Source: Paracoccaceae bacterium (GTDB lineage Bacteria > Pseudomonadota > Alphaproteobacteria > Rhodobacterales > Rhodobacteraceae). Taken from it: a DNA stretch of 6,959 bases. Position numbers and translations under genes: made by a program. Positions 1 to 5,623 of this stretch are shown in pieces (the stretch's first letter is position 1; each line of letters starts with the position of its first letter). Where the stretch lies: positions 1-6,959 of the forward strand of contig RFZH01000124.1 of NCBI GenBank assembly GCA_009920815.1. Reading direction: 5' to 3'. The notes beneath the pieces are model-generated. The model was not told the origin of the DNA. It worked only from the letters and a program-made list of their open reading frames with translations, and ran no database searches.

Positions 1-662
1 TCCACATGCTCAACCAACAGATCGGGAGCTGTATCAAATTGTACATCTACAAACCAATCTGGTGCAACGATCATTAGGTCGGCAACACGAAACATCCCTG
101 CCGCCAATAAATACGAAAACATAAACAGTTCATCGTTGGCATAGACACGTTCGGGGATATTTTCTTTGGAATAAGCTTGTCGCTGTTTGTATGCATAATC
201 CAATGCCGCGCCGCTAAAACGCGTCATGGCAAAAATAGCGCGTTTTGGCGCGACCTCACCCAAGCGGCGAGCAAAGATGTGATTGCGATCAAAATCCCCG
301 ATTTTCAATCCGACGACATCGTCATCAATCGCTGCGATTTGGTTAAAAAACAACTTAGGCTGCCCTGAGAAATATACGTCAGGCTCCACCAACATGTAGT
401 GATCATACTCGGGATATGCGTTACGCAATGCGTAATAAGCGTAATCCCCGCACCGCCATCCCCAATCCGACACAGATCTTAGCCCCATGCTTTGGATCAC
501 GCTGTTGTTGATATCCACACAGTCCAAAGGCACCGTTAGGTCATCAGGACGATTGTGAAACACAACTTTGAAATCAGCCCCAAGCAGAGAGCTCAACTGA
601 TCAAAGACGCGCTGTTCATTGACTGTCCATTTATTGGTCCGGATCGCGACAACTAAACTCAT
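1..662 (-). CDS. Probable GT-A-like glycosyltransferase, C-terminus cut by window edge
   Basis: The frame is open from an ATG at 662-660 to the left edge, giving 220 codons with no stop. The product starts MSLVVAIRTNKW. It looks like a nucleotide-sugar glycosyltransferase of GT-A type: an N-terminal beta strand (residues 2-7), a tryptophan-rich WGWRCGDYAYYALR stretch (67-80) followed by a hydrophobic strand ending in YMLVEPDVYFSG (89-100), where the acidic EPD could serve as the DxD-like metal/nucleotide site, and a later NDELF segment (176-180) at the place where many GT-A enzymes carry an acidic catalytic residue. There is no signal peptide or membrane segment, so it should be cytoplasmic. 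The start lies 4 nt after the methyltransferase stop codon, so the two are probably co-translated, although no clear Shine-Dalgarno is visible. The fold assignment is inferred from motif layout, not from a recognised family; it could be another hypothetical protein of the Rhodobacterales suf region. That a gene is here is much surer than its function. Confidence 0.75.
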   Translation of the reverse strand, partial: MSLVVAIRTNKWTVNEQRVFDQLSSLLGADFKVVFHNRPDDLTVPLDCVDINNSVIQSMGLRSVSDWGWRCGDYAYYALRNAYPEYDHYMLVEPDVYFSGQPKLFFNQIAAIDDDVVGLKIGDFDRNHIFARRLGEVAPKRAIFAMTRFSGAALDYAYKQRQAYSKENIPERVYANDELFMFSYLLAAGMFRVADLMIVAPDWFVDVQFDTAPDLLVEHV

Positions 663-666
663 GCGA

Positions 667-1527
667 TCACCGCTTTAATTCTTGGGGCACATAGGCCAGG
701 AACCGTTCAGGTACGGTATCAGACACGGCACCACGCGCCACAAGCGTATCCATAAGTGACAGCGCCAGATCATAACTTTCAAAGACGCTGGCAGCGCACA
801 TCGCCAAATGCTTTAACGCATCGTCGCTGATGTCCGCAACCTTGGACAAATCGCGAATATAAACGGCATCCCCGTCCAACAATTGCGATCCCGCCCGGCG
901 CGGCCGCAATCGGCCATCTTGGGACGTGCGGATCATTACTGACTTTGGCGCAATGAATTTATGCAAGATAAACCCTAAATCGCGCAGAAACACATCCATT
1001 TCACCCATCATGGGTTCGTGATGATACAAACGCAAAAAACGCGTTTCTAAAATGATCGCCACGCAATTTTGCAGCTTTTGCGCGCCCGACTGAATAATAT
1101 CTTTTTCAGCCCCCTGCACATCTATTTTCAACAAATCCACTGGCGGCAATGCGTCAATGTCATCCAAACGCACAAGGTCCAGACCTATATGATCCACAAC
1201 GCGCATGTGACGAACAAACCGCCTCAGATACCGTAAAGTTGGACGATAAGGCTTAAAAAGCGACGTAAATCCGTCATAAGACGTGATATTCAATGTCTTG
1301 TGCCCACCATTTCCGACGGCCACGTTGAAATATGTGCGGTTCTCTTTCGGCTCTGCTTGTAATTTCTCAAAAGCATCTTTTTGCGGTTCAAAGCCAAAGA
1401 GTTCGCATTGGCCATGATCCAGCAAATCCGCATAAGGCGGACGATTCAACGGATTGGCCCCCACGTCCAAGACCCTTGTCTTTCGCGATAGCTTTAATTC
1501 TTCGCTTAAAAAGAGCTCTTTAGTCAT
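667..1527 (-). CDS. FkbM-family SAM-dependent methyltransferase
   Basis: A 286-residue protein with the class I methyltransferase fold of the FkbM family, which transfers methyl groups from S-adenosylmethionine, usually to hydroxyls of sugars or polyketides. Visible motifs are the SAM-binding VLDVGAN (residues 19-25), the acidic end of strand 2 in FGFEPQ (44-49, Glu47), a VRLDDID segment (119-125) and the family hallmark DLLKIDVQGAE (131-141). The last 60 or so residues look like a helical tail outside the core fold. I chose ATG 1527 because GGAG at 1536-1539 stands 8 nt from it but only 2 nt from the alternative ATG at 1533, which would add Met-Thr. The frame stays open upstream to 1770, but that part runs through the 3' end of the cupin gene. 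The gene lies 79 nt after the cupin and 4 nt before the probable glycosyltransferase. That pairing suggests O-methylation of a glycan, but the substrate is unknown. No terminator or convincing promoter is seen in the gap. Confidence 0.9.
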   Translation of the reverse strand: MTKELFLSEELKLSRKTRVLDVGANPLNRPPYADLLDHGQCELFGFEPQKDAFEKLQAEPKENRTYFNVAVGNGGHKTLNITSYDGFTSLFKPYRPTLRYLRRFVRHMRVVDHIGLDLVRLDDIDALPPVDLLKIDVQGAEKDIIQSGAQKLQNCVAIILETRFLRLYHHEPMMGEMDVFLRDLGFILHKFIAPKSVMIRTSQDGRLRPRRAGSQLLDGDAVYIRDLSKVADISDDALKHLAMCAASVFESYDLALSLMDTLVARGAVSDTVPERFLAYVPQELKR

Positions 1528-1535
1528 CGTCATTG

Positions 1536-1539
1536 CTCC
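1536..1539 (-). promoter_or_regulatory. Ribosome binding site deciding the methyltransferase start
   Basis: On the minus strand GGAG is followed by CA and then ATGACGATG. The first ATG (1533) is only 2 nt away, too close for good initiation, while the second (1527) is 8 nt away. This favours the shorter product; both share the same frame, so only two residues differ. Confidence 0.5.
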
Positions 1540-1606
1540 GCCCAAGTTAGTCGTGGCGCGGGTACATGACTGTTGCAAAGGCTTGATATGAAATTGAATG
1601 CGCGCA

Positions 1607-2110
1607 TCAGCTGCCTTCACCCTCCCAATAATCTCGGGTGTCGTTCGGGCGACCAATATGTCCAAAATATTTTTCTGAATAATTTTTACCTGGGTGAATG
1701 CCCAGCACACTGAATTTATCGCTGTCGGGATATTCGACAACATCGGGGTCGGCCATCGTAGACAGGCCAAGATATTTTAACGTCACTGTGCCTGTATTGA
1801 TAATTTGATGTGCGGTATCTTTCCCACCGCGAGGAGCATAGCAAACATCGCCCGCCTTGATCGCATATTCAAGATCCCCATAGCGGTATGTGCCTGATCC
1901 TTCTATGACGACAAACATTTCATCATTGGCCAAATGGTTGTGAAACGGGAACGCGCGTTTGCCCGGCTCGACCTGCACAAACATCGCCCCCAACCCAGTT
2001 GATCCCAAAGCCTCGCCCACCTCAGCGATGGCCGCGCCGAACAGGGCGCTGCCGTCTGGACCGAAATGTTCGGTCGGCAGGTCGTGGATATGGACAACCG
2101 GAGTGATCAT
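1607..2110 (-). CDS. Single-domain cupin protein (COG3837-like)
   Basis: A 167-residue protein made mainly of one cupin beta barrel. Cupin motif 1 is PGKRAFPFHNHLANDEMF (residues 49-66), with His57, His59 and Glu64, and motif 2 is GDVCYAPRGG followed by His101. Together these form the standard 2-His-Glu plus His metal site, so the protein probably binds a divalent metal such as Fe, Mn or Zn. The remainder, including a tail rich in Asp, Tyr and Gly (residues 120-167), is typical of the uncharacterised soluble COG3837-type cupins; no signal peptide is seen. The reaction, if any, cannot be read from the sequence: cupins of this size include isomerases, dioxygenases and sugar-binding proteins. 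Its ATG overlaps the TAA of the ybjQ-like gene (TAATG), indicating translational coupling within the suf transcript. It sits upstream of a methyltransferase and a probable glycosyltransferase, which would suit a sugar ligand, but its metal site equally suits the iron theme of the operon. Confidence 0.9.
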   Translation of the reverse strand: MITPVVHIHDLPTEHFGPDGSALFGAAIAEVGEALGSTGLGAMFVQVEPGKRAFPFHNHLANDEMFVVIEGSGTYRYGDLEYAIKAGDVCYAPRGGKDTAHQIINTGTVTLKYLGLSTMADPDVVEYPDSDKFSVLGIHPGKNYSEKYFGHIGRPNDTRDYWEGEGS

Positions 2111-2112
2111 TA
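2108..2112 (-). other. TAATG stop/start overlap, ybjQ-like to cupin
   Basis: The stop TAA of the YbjQ-family gene (2112-2110) shares its last A with the ATG of the cupin gene (2110-2108). Such a one-base overlap usually means that the ribosome terminating on the first gene re-initiates on the second, so the two products are likely made in coupled amounts. Confidence 0.85.
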
Positions 2113-2424
2113 GCCGATGACGACCGCAGTGCCAGAGGCCGAGACCATCAACATGGATTGGCCGACGACTTCGTAATCTAGATCAACACCAACAACCGCA
2201 TTGGCACCGAGCGCGCGCGCGCGTTGTTCCAATTCGTGCAATGCGGTTTCACGGGCATCCTGCAACTTGCTTTCGTAGGCGCCAGACCGACCGCCGATGA
2301 TGTCCGTTATCCCTGCGAACATGTCGCGCAAGATATTTGCGCCCATGATCGCCTCTCCGACCACGATGCCTTTGTATTCGGCAATCTGATAGCCCTCGAC
2401 ACTTGGGGTCGTGGTGACGATCAT
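2110..2424 (-). CDS. ybjQ: YbjQ/UPF0145 family protein
   Basis: A 104-residue cytoplasmic protein that lines up from end to end with E. coli YbjQ (UPF0145). Shared landmarks are the N-terminal TTPSVEG (residues 5-11), VVGEAIMGANILRD (21-34), the central GGRSGAYE (44-51), a helix rich in Glu and Ala (52-71), ALGANAVVGVDLDYE (71-85) and the closing strand MLMVSASGTAV (91-101). The family forms small pentameric rings; a heavy-metal-binding role has been suggested but its biochemical function is not established. I chose the ATG at 2424 because the family begins here with MxxxTTPSxEG. An in-frame ATG at 2448 overlaps the sufB stop (TGATG) and would add eight residues (MVWSKSSK). Neither start has a strong Shine-Dalgarno. 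Its place directly behind sufB is notable, since metal homeostasis and Fe-S assembly go together, but a link is only inferred from position. Confidence 0.93.
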   Translation of the reverse strand: MIVTTTPSVEGYQIAEYKGIVVGEAIMGANILRDMFAGITDIIGGRSGAYESKLQDARETALHELEQRARALGANAVVGVDLDYEVVGQSMLMVSASGTAVVIG

Positions 2425-2447
2425 TTTCGAAGATTTGGACCAGACCA

Positions 2448-3968
2448 TCAGCCAACCGACCCTTCTAGACTGATTGCCACCAATTGTTGCGCTTCCATCG
2501 CGAACTCCATGGGCAGTGCCTGCAATACTTCTTTGCAAAATCCATTCACAACCAAGGCCACGGCCTCTTCTTCGTCCATGCCGCGTTGGCGGCAATAAAA
2601 CAGCTGTTCGTCATCGACCTTGGATGTCGTTGCCTCGTGTTCGACGCGGGATGAATTGTTTTTCACCTCGATATAGGGAACCGTGTGTGCACCACATTTA
2701 TCGCCGATCAACAAACTGTCGCATTGGGTGTAATTGCGGCTGTTTTTCGCCTTTGGATGCATCGACACCAAACCACGATAGGTGTTTTGCGCCACGCCCG
2801 CGCTGATGCCTTTCGACACAATGCGTGATTTGGTGTTCTTGCCCAAATGCACCATTTTTGTGCCTGTGTCGGCTTGTTGGTGATTGTTTGCGATCGCGAT
2901 CGAATAAAATTCGCCTTGGCTTTCATTGCCGCGCAAAATGCAGGACGGATATTTCCAAGTGACGGCGGATCCTGTTTCAACTTGGGTCCACATCACTTTG
3001 GACCGATCGCCACGACAATCGGCACGCTTTGTGACAAAATTGTAAATGCCGCCCTTGCCGTTTTCATCACCCGGGTACCAGTTTTGAACCGTGGAATATT
3101 TTACCTCGGCGTCTTCTTCGACGATGATTTCAACGACCGCTGCGTGCAGCTGTGCAGTATCGCGTTTGGGTGCTGTACATCCCTCAAGATAGGACACATA
3201 GCTGCCCTTATCCGCAATAATCAGCGTGCGTTCAAATTGGCCTGTATTTTCCGCGTTAATACGGAAATAGGTCGACAGTTCCATCGGACAACGGGTGTTT
3301 GGCGGAATGTAAACGAACGACCCATCCGAGAACACCGCGCTGTTGAGCGTTGCGTAATAGTTATCGGTTACAGGAACGACTGAGCCTAGATATTTTTTGA
3401 CCAATTCTGGGTATTCACGGATCGCCTCAGAGATTGAACAGAAAATCACGCCGGCCTTTTTCAATTCGGCCTGGAACGTCGTCCCGACAGAGACCGAGTC
3501 AAACACAGCATCGACCGCGACCTTGCGGCCTTCGGCGGGCATATCTTCTGCTCCGTCAACACCCGCAAGGATCATTTGTTCTTTCAACGGGATGCCCAAC
3601 TTTTCATAGGTCGCCAAAAGCTTGGGATCCACCTCATCCAAAGATTTAGGTTTTTCCGCCATAGATTTCGGGCGCGCATAATAGTATTGATCCTGAAAAT
3701 CGATTTCTGGGTAATTTACCATTGCCCATTTGGGTTCTGACATTTTTTCCCAACGCTCGAACGCCGCCAAACGCCATTGGGTCATCCATTCAGGTTCGTC
3801 ATTTTTATCGGAAATGAGGCGCACGATATCTGGGTTCACGCCTTTCGGGGCGTATTCCATTTCAATCTCAGTTTCCCAACCGTATTTGTAGGTCCCAACC
3901 TCAAGAACCGCATCAACCGTTTCTTGATCAACGCCTTCTTTAACCTCGAGTTTGTCCAAAGCCGCCAT
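2448..3968 (-). CDS. sufB: Fe-S cluster assembly scaffold protein SufB
   Basis: SufB is the scaffold subunit of the cytoplasmic SufBC2D complex, on which sulfur and iron are assembled into clusters before transfer to target proteins. This 506-residue product is full length (E. coli SufB has 495) and ends in the typical AISLEGSVG. The N-terminal helical part (about 1-150) is followed by the parallel beta-helix core. Residues matching E. coli positions shown to matter are present: Cys264 in LEGCTAP (E. coli Cys254), Cys416 in YTQCDS (Cys405), and His444-Glu445 in VEHEATTS (His433-Glu434). Other family landmarks are GSFVYIPPNTRCPMELSTYF (residues 216-235) and LFYCRQRG. The ATG at 3968 has a perfect AGGAGG six bases upstream. 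The gene follows the desulfurase by 10 nt, so sulfur donor and scaffold are made from one message. Its partners sufC and sufD are not in the window and are expected beyond the left edge. Confidence 0.98.
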   Translation of the reverse strand: MAALDKLEVKEGVDQETVDAVLEVGTYKYGWETEIEMEYAPKGVNPDIVRLISDKNDEPEWMTQWRLAAFERWEKMSEPKWAMVNYPEIDFQDQYYYARPKSMAEKPKSLDEVDPKLLATYEKLGIPLKEQMILAGVDGAEDMPAEGRKVAVDAVFDSVSVGTTFQAELKKAGVIFCSISEAIREYPELVKKYLGSVVPVTDNYYATLNSAVFSDGSFVYIPPNTRCPMELSTYFRINAENTGQFERTLIIADKGSYVSYLEGCTAPKRDTAQLHAAVVEIIVEEDAEVKYSTVQNWYPGDENGKGGIYNFVTKRADCRGDRSKVMWTQVETGSAVTWKYPSCILRGNESQGEFYSIAIANNHQQADTGTKMVHLGKNTKSRIVSKGISAGVAQNTYRGLVSMHPKAKNSRNYTQCDSLLIGDKCGAHTVPYIEVKNNSSRVEHEATTSKVDDEQLFYCRQRGMDEEEAVALVVNGFCKEVLQALPMEFAMEAQQLVAISLEGSVG

Positions 3969-3974
3969 GCGTGG

Positions 3975-3980
3975 CCTCCT
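3975..3980 (-). promoter_or_regulatory. Strong Shine-Dalgarno of sufB
   Basis: AGGAGG on the minus strand, 6 nt before the sufB ATG and overlapping the TAG stop codon of the cysteine desulfurase (3981-3979). It is the best ribosome binding site in the window, suggesting that SufB is made in larger amounts than the regulator and desulfurase encoded before it. Confidence 0.9.
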
Positions 3981-5028
3981 ATCTGTTGGCCCCGTTTCGG
4001 GCCTGAAATTTATTCACATGCGCAATCCACGTCTCTGCGAACTGCATAACATCGTCGTGGGTCGTGTTGACCCCCAAGCTAACACGTAAGGCCGAGGCCG
4101 CTTGTGTCTCACTCAATCCCATTGCCCGCAAAACGCGGCTGGATTTAACCTTACCACTGGAACAGGCCGATCCTGCGGACACCGCAAAACCAGAAAGATC
4201 CATCTGCATCACTTGGGTTTCCCCTTTCCATCCGTCGGTCACAAACATGGACGTATTCGGAAGACGCGACACAGCATTTCCGACAAAAATAGTCTTATTT
4301 GCCGATTGTTCAATGGCCTTTTCTAGAATGTTTCTAAGTTTTTCGACACGTTCCCACGCGCCATCGGCCAAATCTCGGGCTGCGGCCTGTGCGGCGGCCC
4401 CAAACCCAGCAATCCCGATCAGATTTTCAGTTCCCGATCGACGCCCCATTTCTTGACCGCCCCCCCGTATCTGGGCAGCAATATCCGTACCGCGTTTAAC
4501 GATTAGTGCGCCAATACCCTTTGGCCCGCCCAATTTATGGGCTGATACGATGGCCATTTGGGCCCCAGACCAATTAAACGCAATTGGCAGCTTGCCAAAC
4601 GCTTGGGTCATATCGGACATATACAGGCCATCGGGCAAGGTTTGAATAACACCTGTTTCGGAATTGGCGAATTGGATAGCTGATCGGGCTGGATCATCTG
4701 TCCTGACATGACCGTTGGTATCCACGGGCAAGGACGTATCGCACCAACTGGTGACGGCATCATGCTCGATCTCGGCACAACTGATACCGTAATCGCGCAA
4801 AGCCAAGGCCGCCGCTTCGGTCGCACCAGACGTGAAAATAATATCAGCCCCTTCTGCCCCCAAGGCAGCCGCGATCTGGCCACGCGCGCGCTCGATTATC
4901 GATTTTGCTGCACGTCCTTCGGTATGGACCGATGAAGGGTTACCGGCAATATCCATCGCCGCAATCATCGCATCACGCGCTTCTGGCCGTAGGGGCGTGG
5001 TTGCATTATGATCAAGATAACAACGCAT
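3979..5028 (-). CDS. Cysteine desulfurase, IscS/NifS class, short form
   Basis: A PLP enzyme that removes sulfur from L-cysteine, giving alanine and an enzyme-bound persulfide for Fe-S cluster assembly. Active-site features are in the expected order: YLDHNATTP (residues 4-12), the cofactor-contacting TSGATE (66-71) with His89 stacking on PLP, Asp139 and Gln142 in SDMTQAFGKLP, the PLP lysine Lys165 in SAHKLGGPKG, RRSGTEN (196-202), and the persulfide cysteine Cys289 in VSAGSACSSG, with a class I-type loop. The start at 5028 places MRCYLDHNATTP at the normal N-terminus; an in-frame upstream ATG at 5073 would overlap iscR. At 349 residues it is about 50 shorter than E. coli IscS. Part of the loss lies after the GATE motif and part at the C-terminus, where the IscU-docking tail of IscS is missing. 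The ATG overlaps the iscR stop codon. It differs from class II SufS, which may be encoded further down the operon. Confidence 0.95.
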   Translation of the reverse strand: MRCYLDHNATTPLRPEARDAMIAAMDIAGNPSSVHTEGRAAKSIIERARGQIAAALGAEGADIIFTSGATEAAALALRDYGISCAEIEHDAVTSWCDTSLPVDTNGHVRTDDPARSAIQFANSETGVIQTLPDGLYMSDMTQAFGKLPIAFNWSGAQMAIVSAHKLGGPKGIGALIVKRGTDIAAQIRGGGQEMGRRSGTENLIGIAGFGAAAQAAARDLADGAWERVEKLRNILEKAIEQSANKTIFVGNAVSRLPNTSMFVTDGWKGETQVMQMDLSGFAVSAGSACSSGKVKSSRVLRAMGLSETQAASALRVSLGVNTTHDDVMQFAETWIAHVNKFQARNGANR

Positions 5029-5030
5029 CA
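5026..5030 (-). other. TGATG stop/start overlap, iscR to desulfurase
   Basis: The TGA of iscR (5030-5028) shares its last base with the ATG of the desulfurase (5028-5026). There is no strong Shine-Dalgarno before this ATG, only a weak GAAGAT, so translation probably depends on ribosomes arriving from iscR. Confidence 0.85.
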
Positions 5031-5489
5031 ATCTTCGTCCACGATGGAAAACAGCGTCGGCACCGCTGGACAAGGCGCAAGCGCGTTTTCAACCACATCG
5101 GACAGACGTGTTTGATGCAAGAACACATATACATGCGCTGACAGGCTTTCCCACAAACGATTGTTCAAAGATTGCGATTTCGATCCTGACAATGCGCCCG
5201 TCGCACCCGCCCCTTTGTGAAGCGCATCAATGGTTTCATCAACAGCCGATAGCACATCAAAGACCCGAATATCTGAGGTCGAGCGCGCCAGTTTATATCC
5301 ACCTCCTGGCCCACGCACCGATTCGACCAAACCTGCACGGCGCAATTTGACGAAAAGTTGCTCAAGATAGGCCAACGAAATATCTTGACGCTTTGAGATA
5401 TCCCCCAAAGTAATCAAACTTTCAGCAGGTTGCAGCGCCATATCCGTCAGCGCGATCATTGCATATCGGCCTTTTGTGCTCAGTTTCAT
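5028..5489 (-). CDS. iscR: Rrf2-family regulator IscR
   Basis: IscR is a homodimeric Rrf2-family winged-helix regulator that senses cellular Fe-S status and controls Fe-S assembly genes. The 153-residue product starts MKLSTKGRYAMIALTDMAL, the family signature. The helix-turn-helix spans about residues 28-53, including ISLAYLEQLFVKLRRAGLV with Glu43 at the position that sets DNA specificity in E. coli IscR, followed by the wing VRGPGGGYKL (58-67). The dimerisation helix runs from about 105 to 136. The cluster loop is unusual: where E. coli IscR has three cysteines and a histidine, this protein reads IDALHKGAGATGALSGSKSQ (87-106) with no cysteine. Its only cysteine is Cys140 near the C-terminus. 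Rhodobacter sphaeroides IscR is likewise described as lacking the canonical cysteines and still binding a cluster. ATG 5489 was chosen over in-frame ATGs at 5528 and 5525 because it gives the family N-terminus. It leads the suf operon and probably represses it through the palindrome at its own -35. Confidence 0.95.
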   Translation of the reverse strand: MKLSTKGRYAMIALTDMALQPAESLITLGDISKRQDISLAYLEQLFVKLRRAGLVESVRGPGGGYKLARSTSDIRVFDVLSAVDETIDALHKGAGATGALSGSKSQSLNNRLWESLSAHVYVFLHQTRLSDVVENALAPCPAVPTLFSIVDED

Positions 5490-5531
5490 GGTTAATTGAT
5501 CCGCAAATTCATTGACCTTGGCCATCACAGG

Positions 5532-5549
5532 GATTATCTGAAGATAACC
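5532..5549. promoter_or_regulatory. Palindrome in iscR leader, TTATCTGAAGATAA core
   Basis: TTATCT (5534-5539) and AGATAA (5542-5547) form a perfect 6-bp inverted repeat around GA, with one further matching outer pair at 5532/5549. It lies in the predicted transcribed leader of iscR. It could be a protein-binding site, or a small RNA hairpin with five pairs and a four-base loop. No known consensus is recognised. Confidence 0.4.
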
Positions 5550-5565
5550 ATCAGGATACCCTGAT
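5550..5565. promoter_or_regulatory. Palindrome at the predicted 5' end of the iscR transcript
   Basis: ATCAGG (5550-5555) and CCTGAT (5560-5565) are perfect inverted arms around ATAC. On the minus strand the sequence is ATCAGGGTATCCTGAT, able to form a short hairpin within a few bases of the predicted transcription start. It directly abuts the Irr-like box, sharing base 5565. It may stabilise the 5' end of the mRNA or be a third operator half-site pair. Confidence 0.4.
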
Positions 5566-5581
5566 TTAGAATAGTTCTAAG
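5565..5581. promoter_or_regulatory. Irr-type iron control element (ICE box)
   Basis: TTTAGAATAGTTCTAAG has perfect TTAGAA/TTCTAA arms (5566-5571 and 5575-5580) around TAG and differs only at the last base from the ICE consensus TTTAGAA-N3-TTCTAAA known for Irr, the haem- and iron-responsive Fur-family regulator of alphaproteobacteria. It covers the -10 of the iscR promoter, the position expected for a repressor that reduces Fe-S assembly or iron use when iron is short. Assignment rests on recalled consensus, not on a matrix search. Confidence 0.75.
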
Positions 5582-5602
5582 ATGGTTGACTTAATTTGTC
5601 AA
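5574..5602 (-). promoter_or_regulatory. Sigma-70-type promoter of the iscR-suf operon
   Basis: On the minus strand a consensus -35 TTGACA (5602-5597) is followed by a 17-nt spacer (5596-5580) and a -10 of TAGAAC (5579-5574, 4 of 6 consensus bases). Transcription would start near 5567, giving a leader of about 78 nt before the iscR ATG. The strong -35 with an imperfect -10, both buried in palindromes, is typical of a repressed promoter with a high potential rate. Confidence 0.75.
5586..5602. promoter_or_regulatory. Candidate IscR operator (Iron-Rhodo-box-like palindrome)
   Basis: TTGACTTAATTTGTCAA has perfect TTGAC/GTCAA arms around a 7-nt AT-rich spacer. It contains the -35 of the iscR promoter, where bound protein would block polymerase. 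Comparative work on Rhodobacterales has described a palindromic Iron-Rhodo-box attributed to IscR upstream of iron and suf genes; this site fits in position and general form, but I cannot check the exact consensus here. It is also within 50 bp of the start of the divergent hydrolase gene. Confidence 0.65.
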
Positions 5603-5617
5603 GAATTAGCAACCCCT

Positions 5618-5623
5618 GAGGAG
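5618..5623 (+). promoter_or_regulatory. Ribosome binding site of the alpha/beta hydrolase
   Basis: GAGGAG stands 12 nt before the ATG at 5636, a strong match with a somewhat long spacing. It supports 5636 over the in-frame ATG at 5582, which lies inside the operator region and has no such site. Confidence 0.55.

Noticed and set aside
177..368. Plus-strand open frame of 63 codons
   Set aside because: It lies opposite the glycosyltransferase-like gene, whose minus-strand frame is continuous and protein-like over 220 codons.
1534..1606. Internal promoter or terminator in the gap before the methyltransferase
   Set aside because: TTGCAA-like and CAT-rich stretches have no partner at proper spacing, and no stable hairpin with a T-run is present.
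667..1770. Longer form of the methyltransferase starting at 1770
   Set aside because: The extra 81 or so residues run through the 3' end of the cupin gene and its following gap, look nothing like an FkbM N-terminus, and the well-spaced GGAG supports 1527.
2224..2806. Plus-strand open frames opposite the ybjQ-like gene and the 3' end of sufB
   Set aside because: The opposite strand carries clear family proteins throughout, and the plus-strand products have no motif and overlap one another.
2847..3383. Open frame of 178 codons on the plus strand opposite sufB
   Set aside because: It is antisense to a well-conserved part of sufB, has a composition typical of a reverse-frame shadow, and shows no recognisable domain or ribosome binding site.
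5490..5528. Earlier iscR starts at 5528 or 5525
   Set aside because: They add 12 or 13 residues in front of the universal MKLSTKGRYA start of the family and have no better ribosome binding site.
5586..5614. Plus-strand promoter using TTGACT as -35
   Set aside because: No acceptable -10 lies 16-18 nt downstream (the spacing falls on GCAACC), so this match is better explained as one arm of the palindrome.
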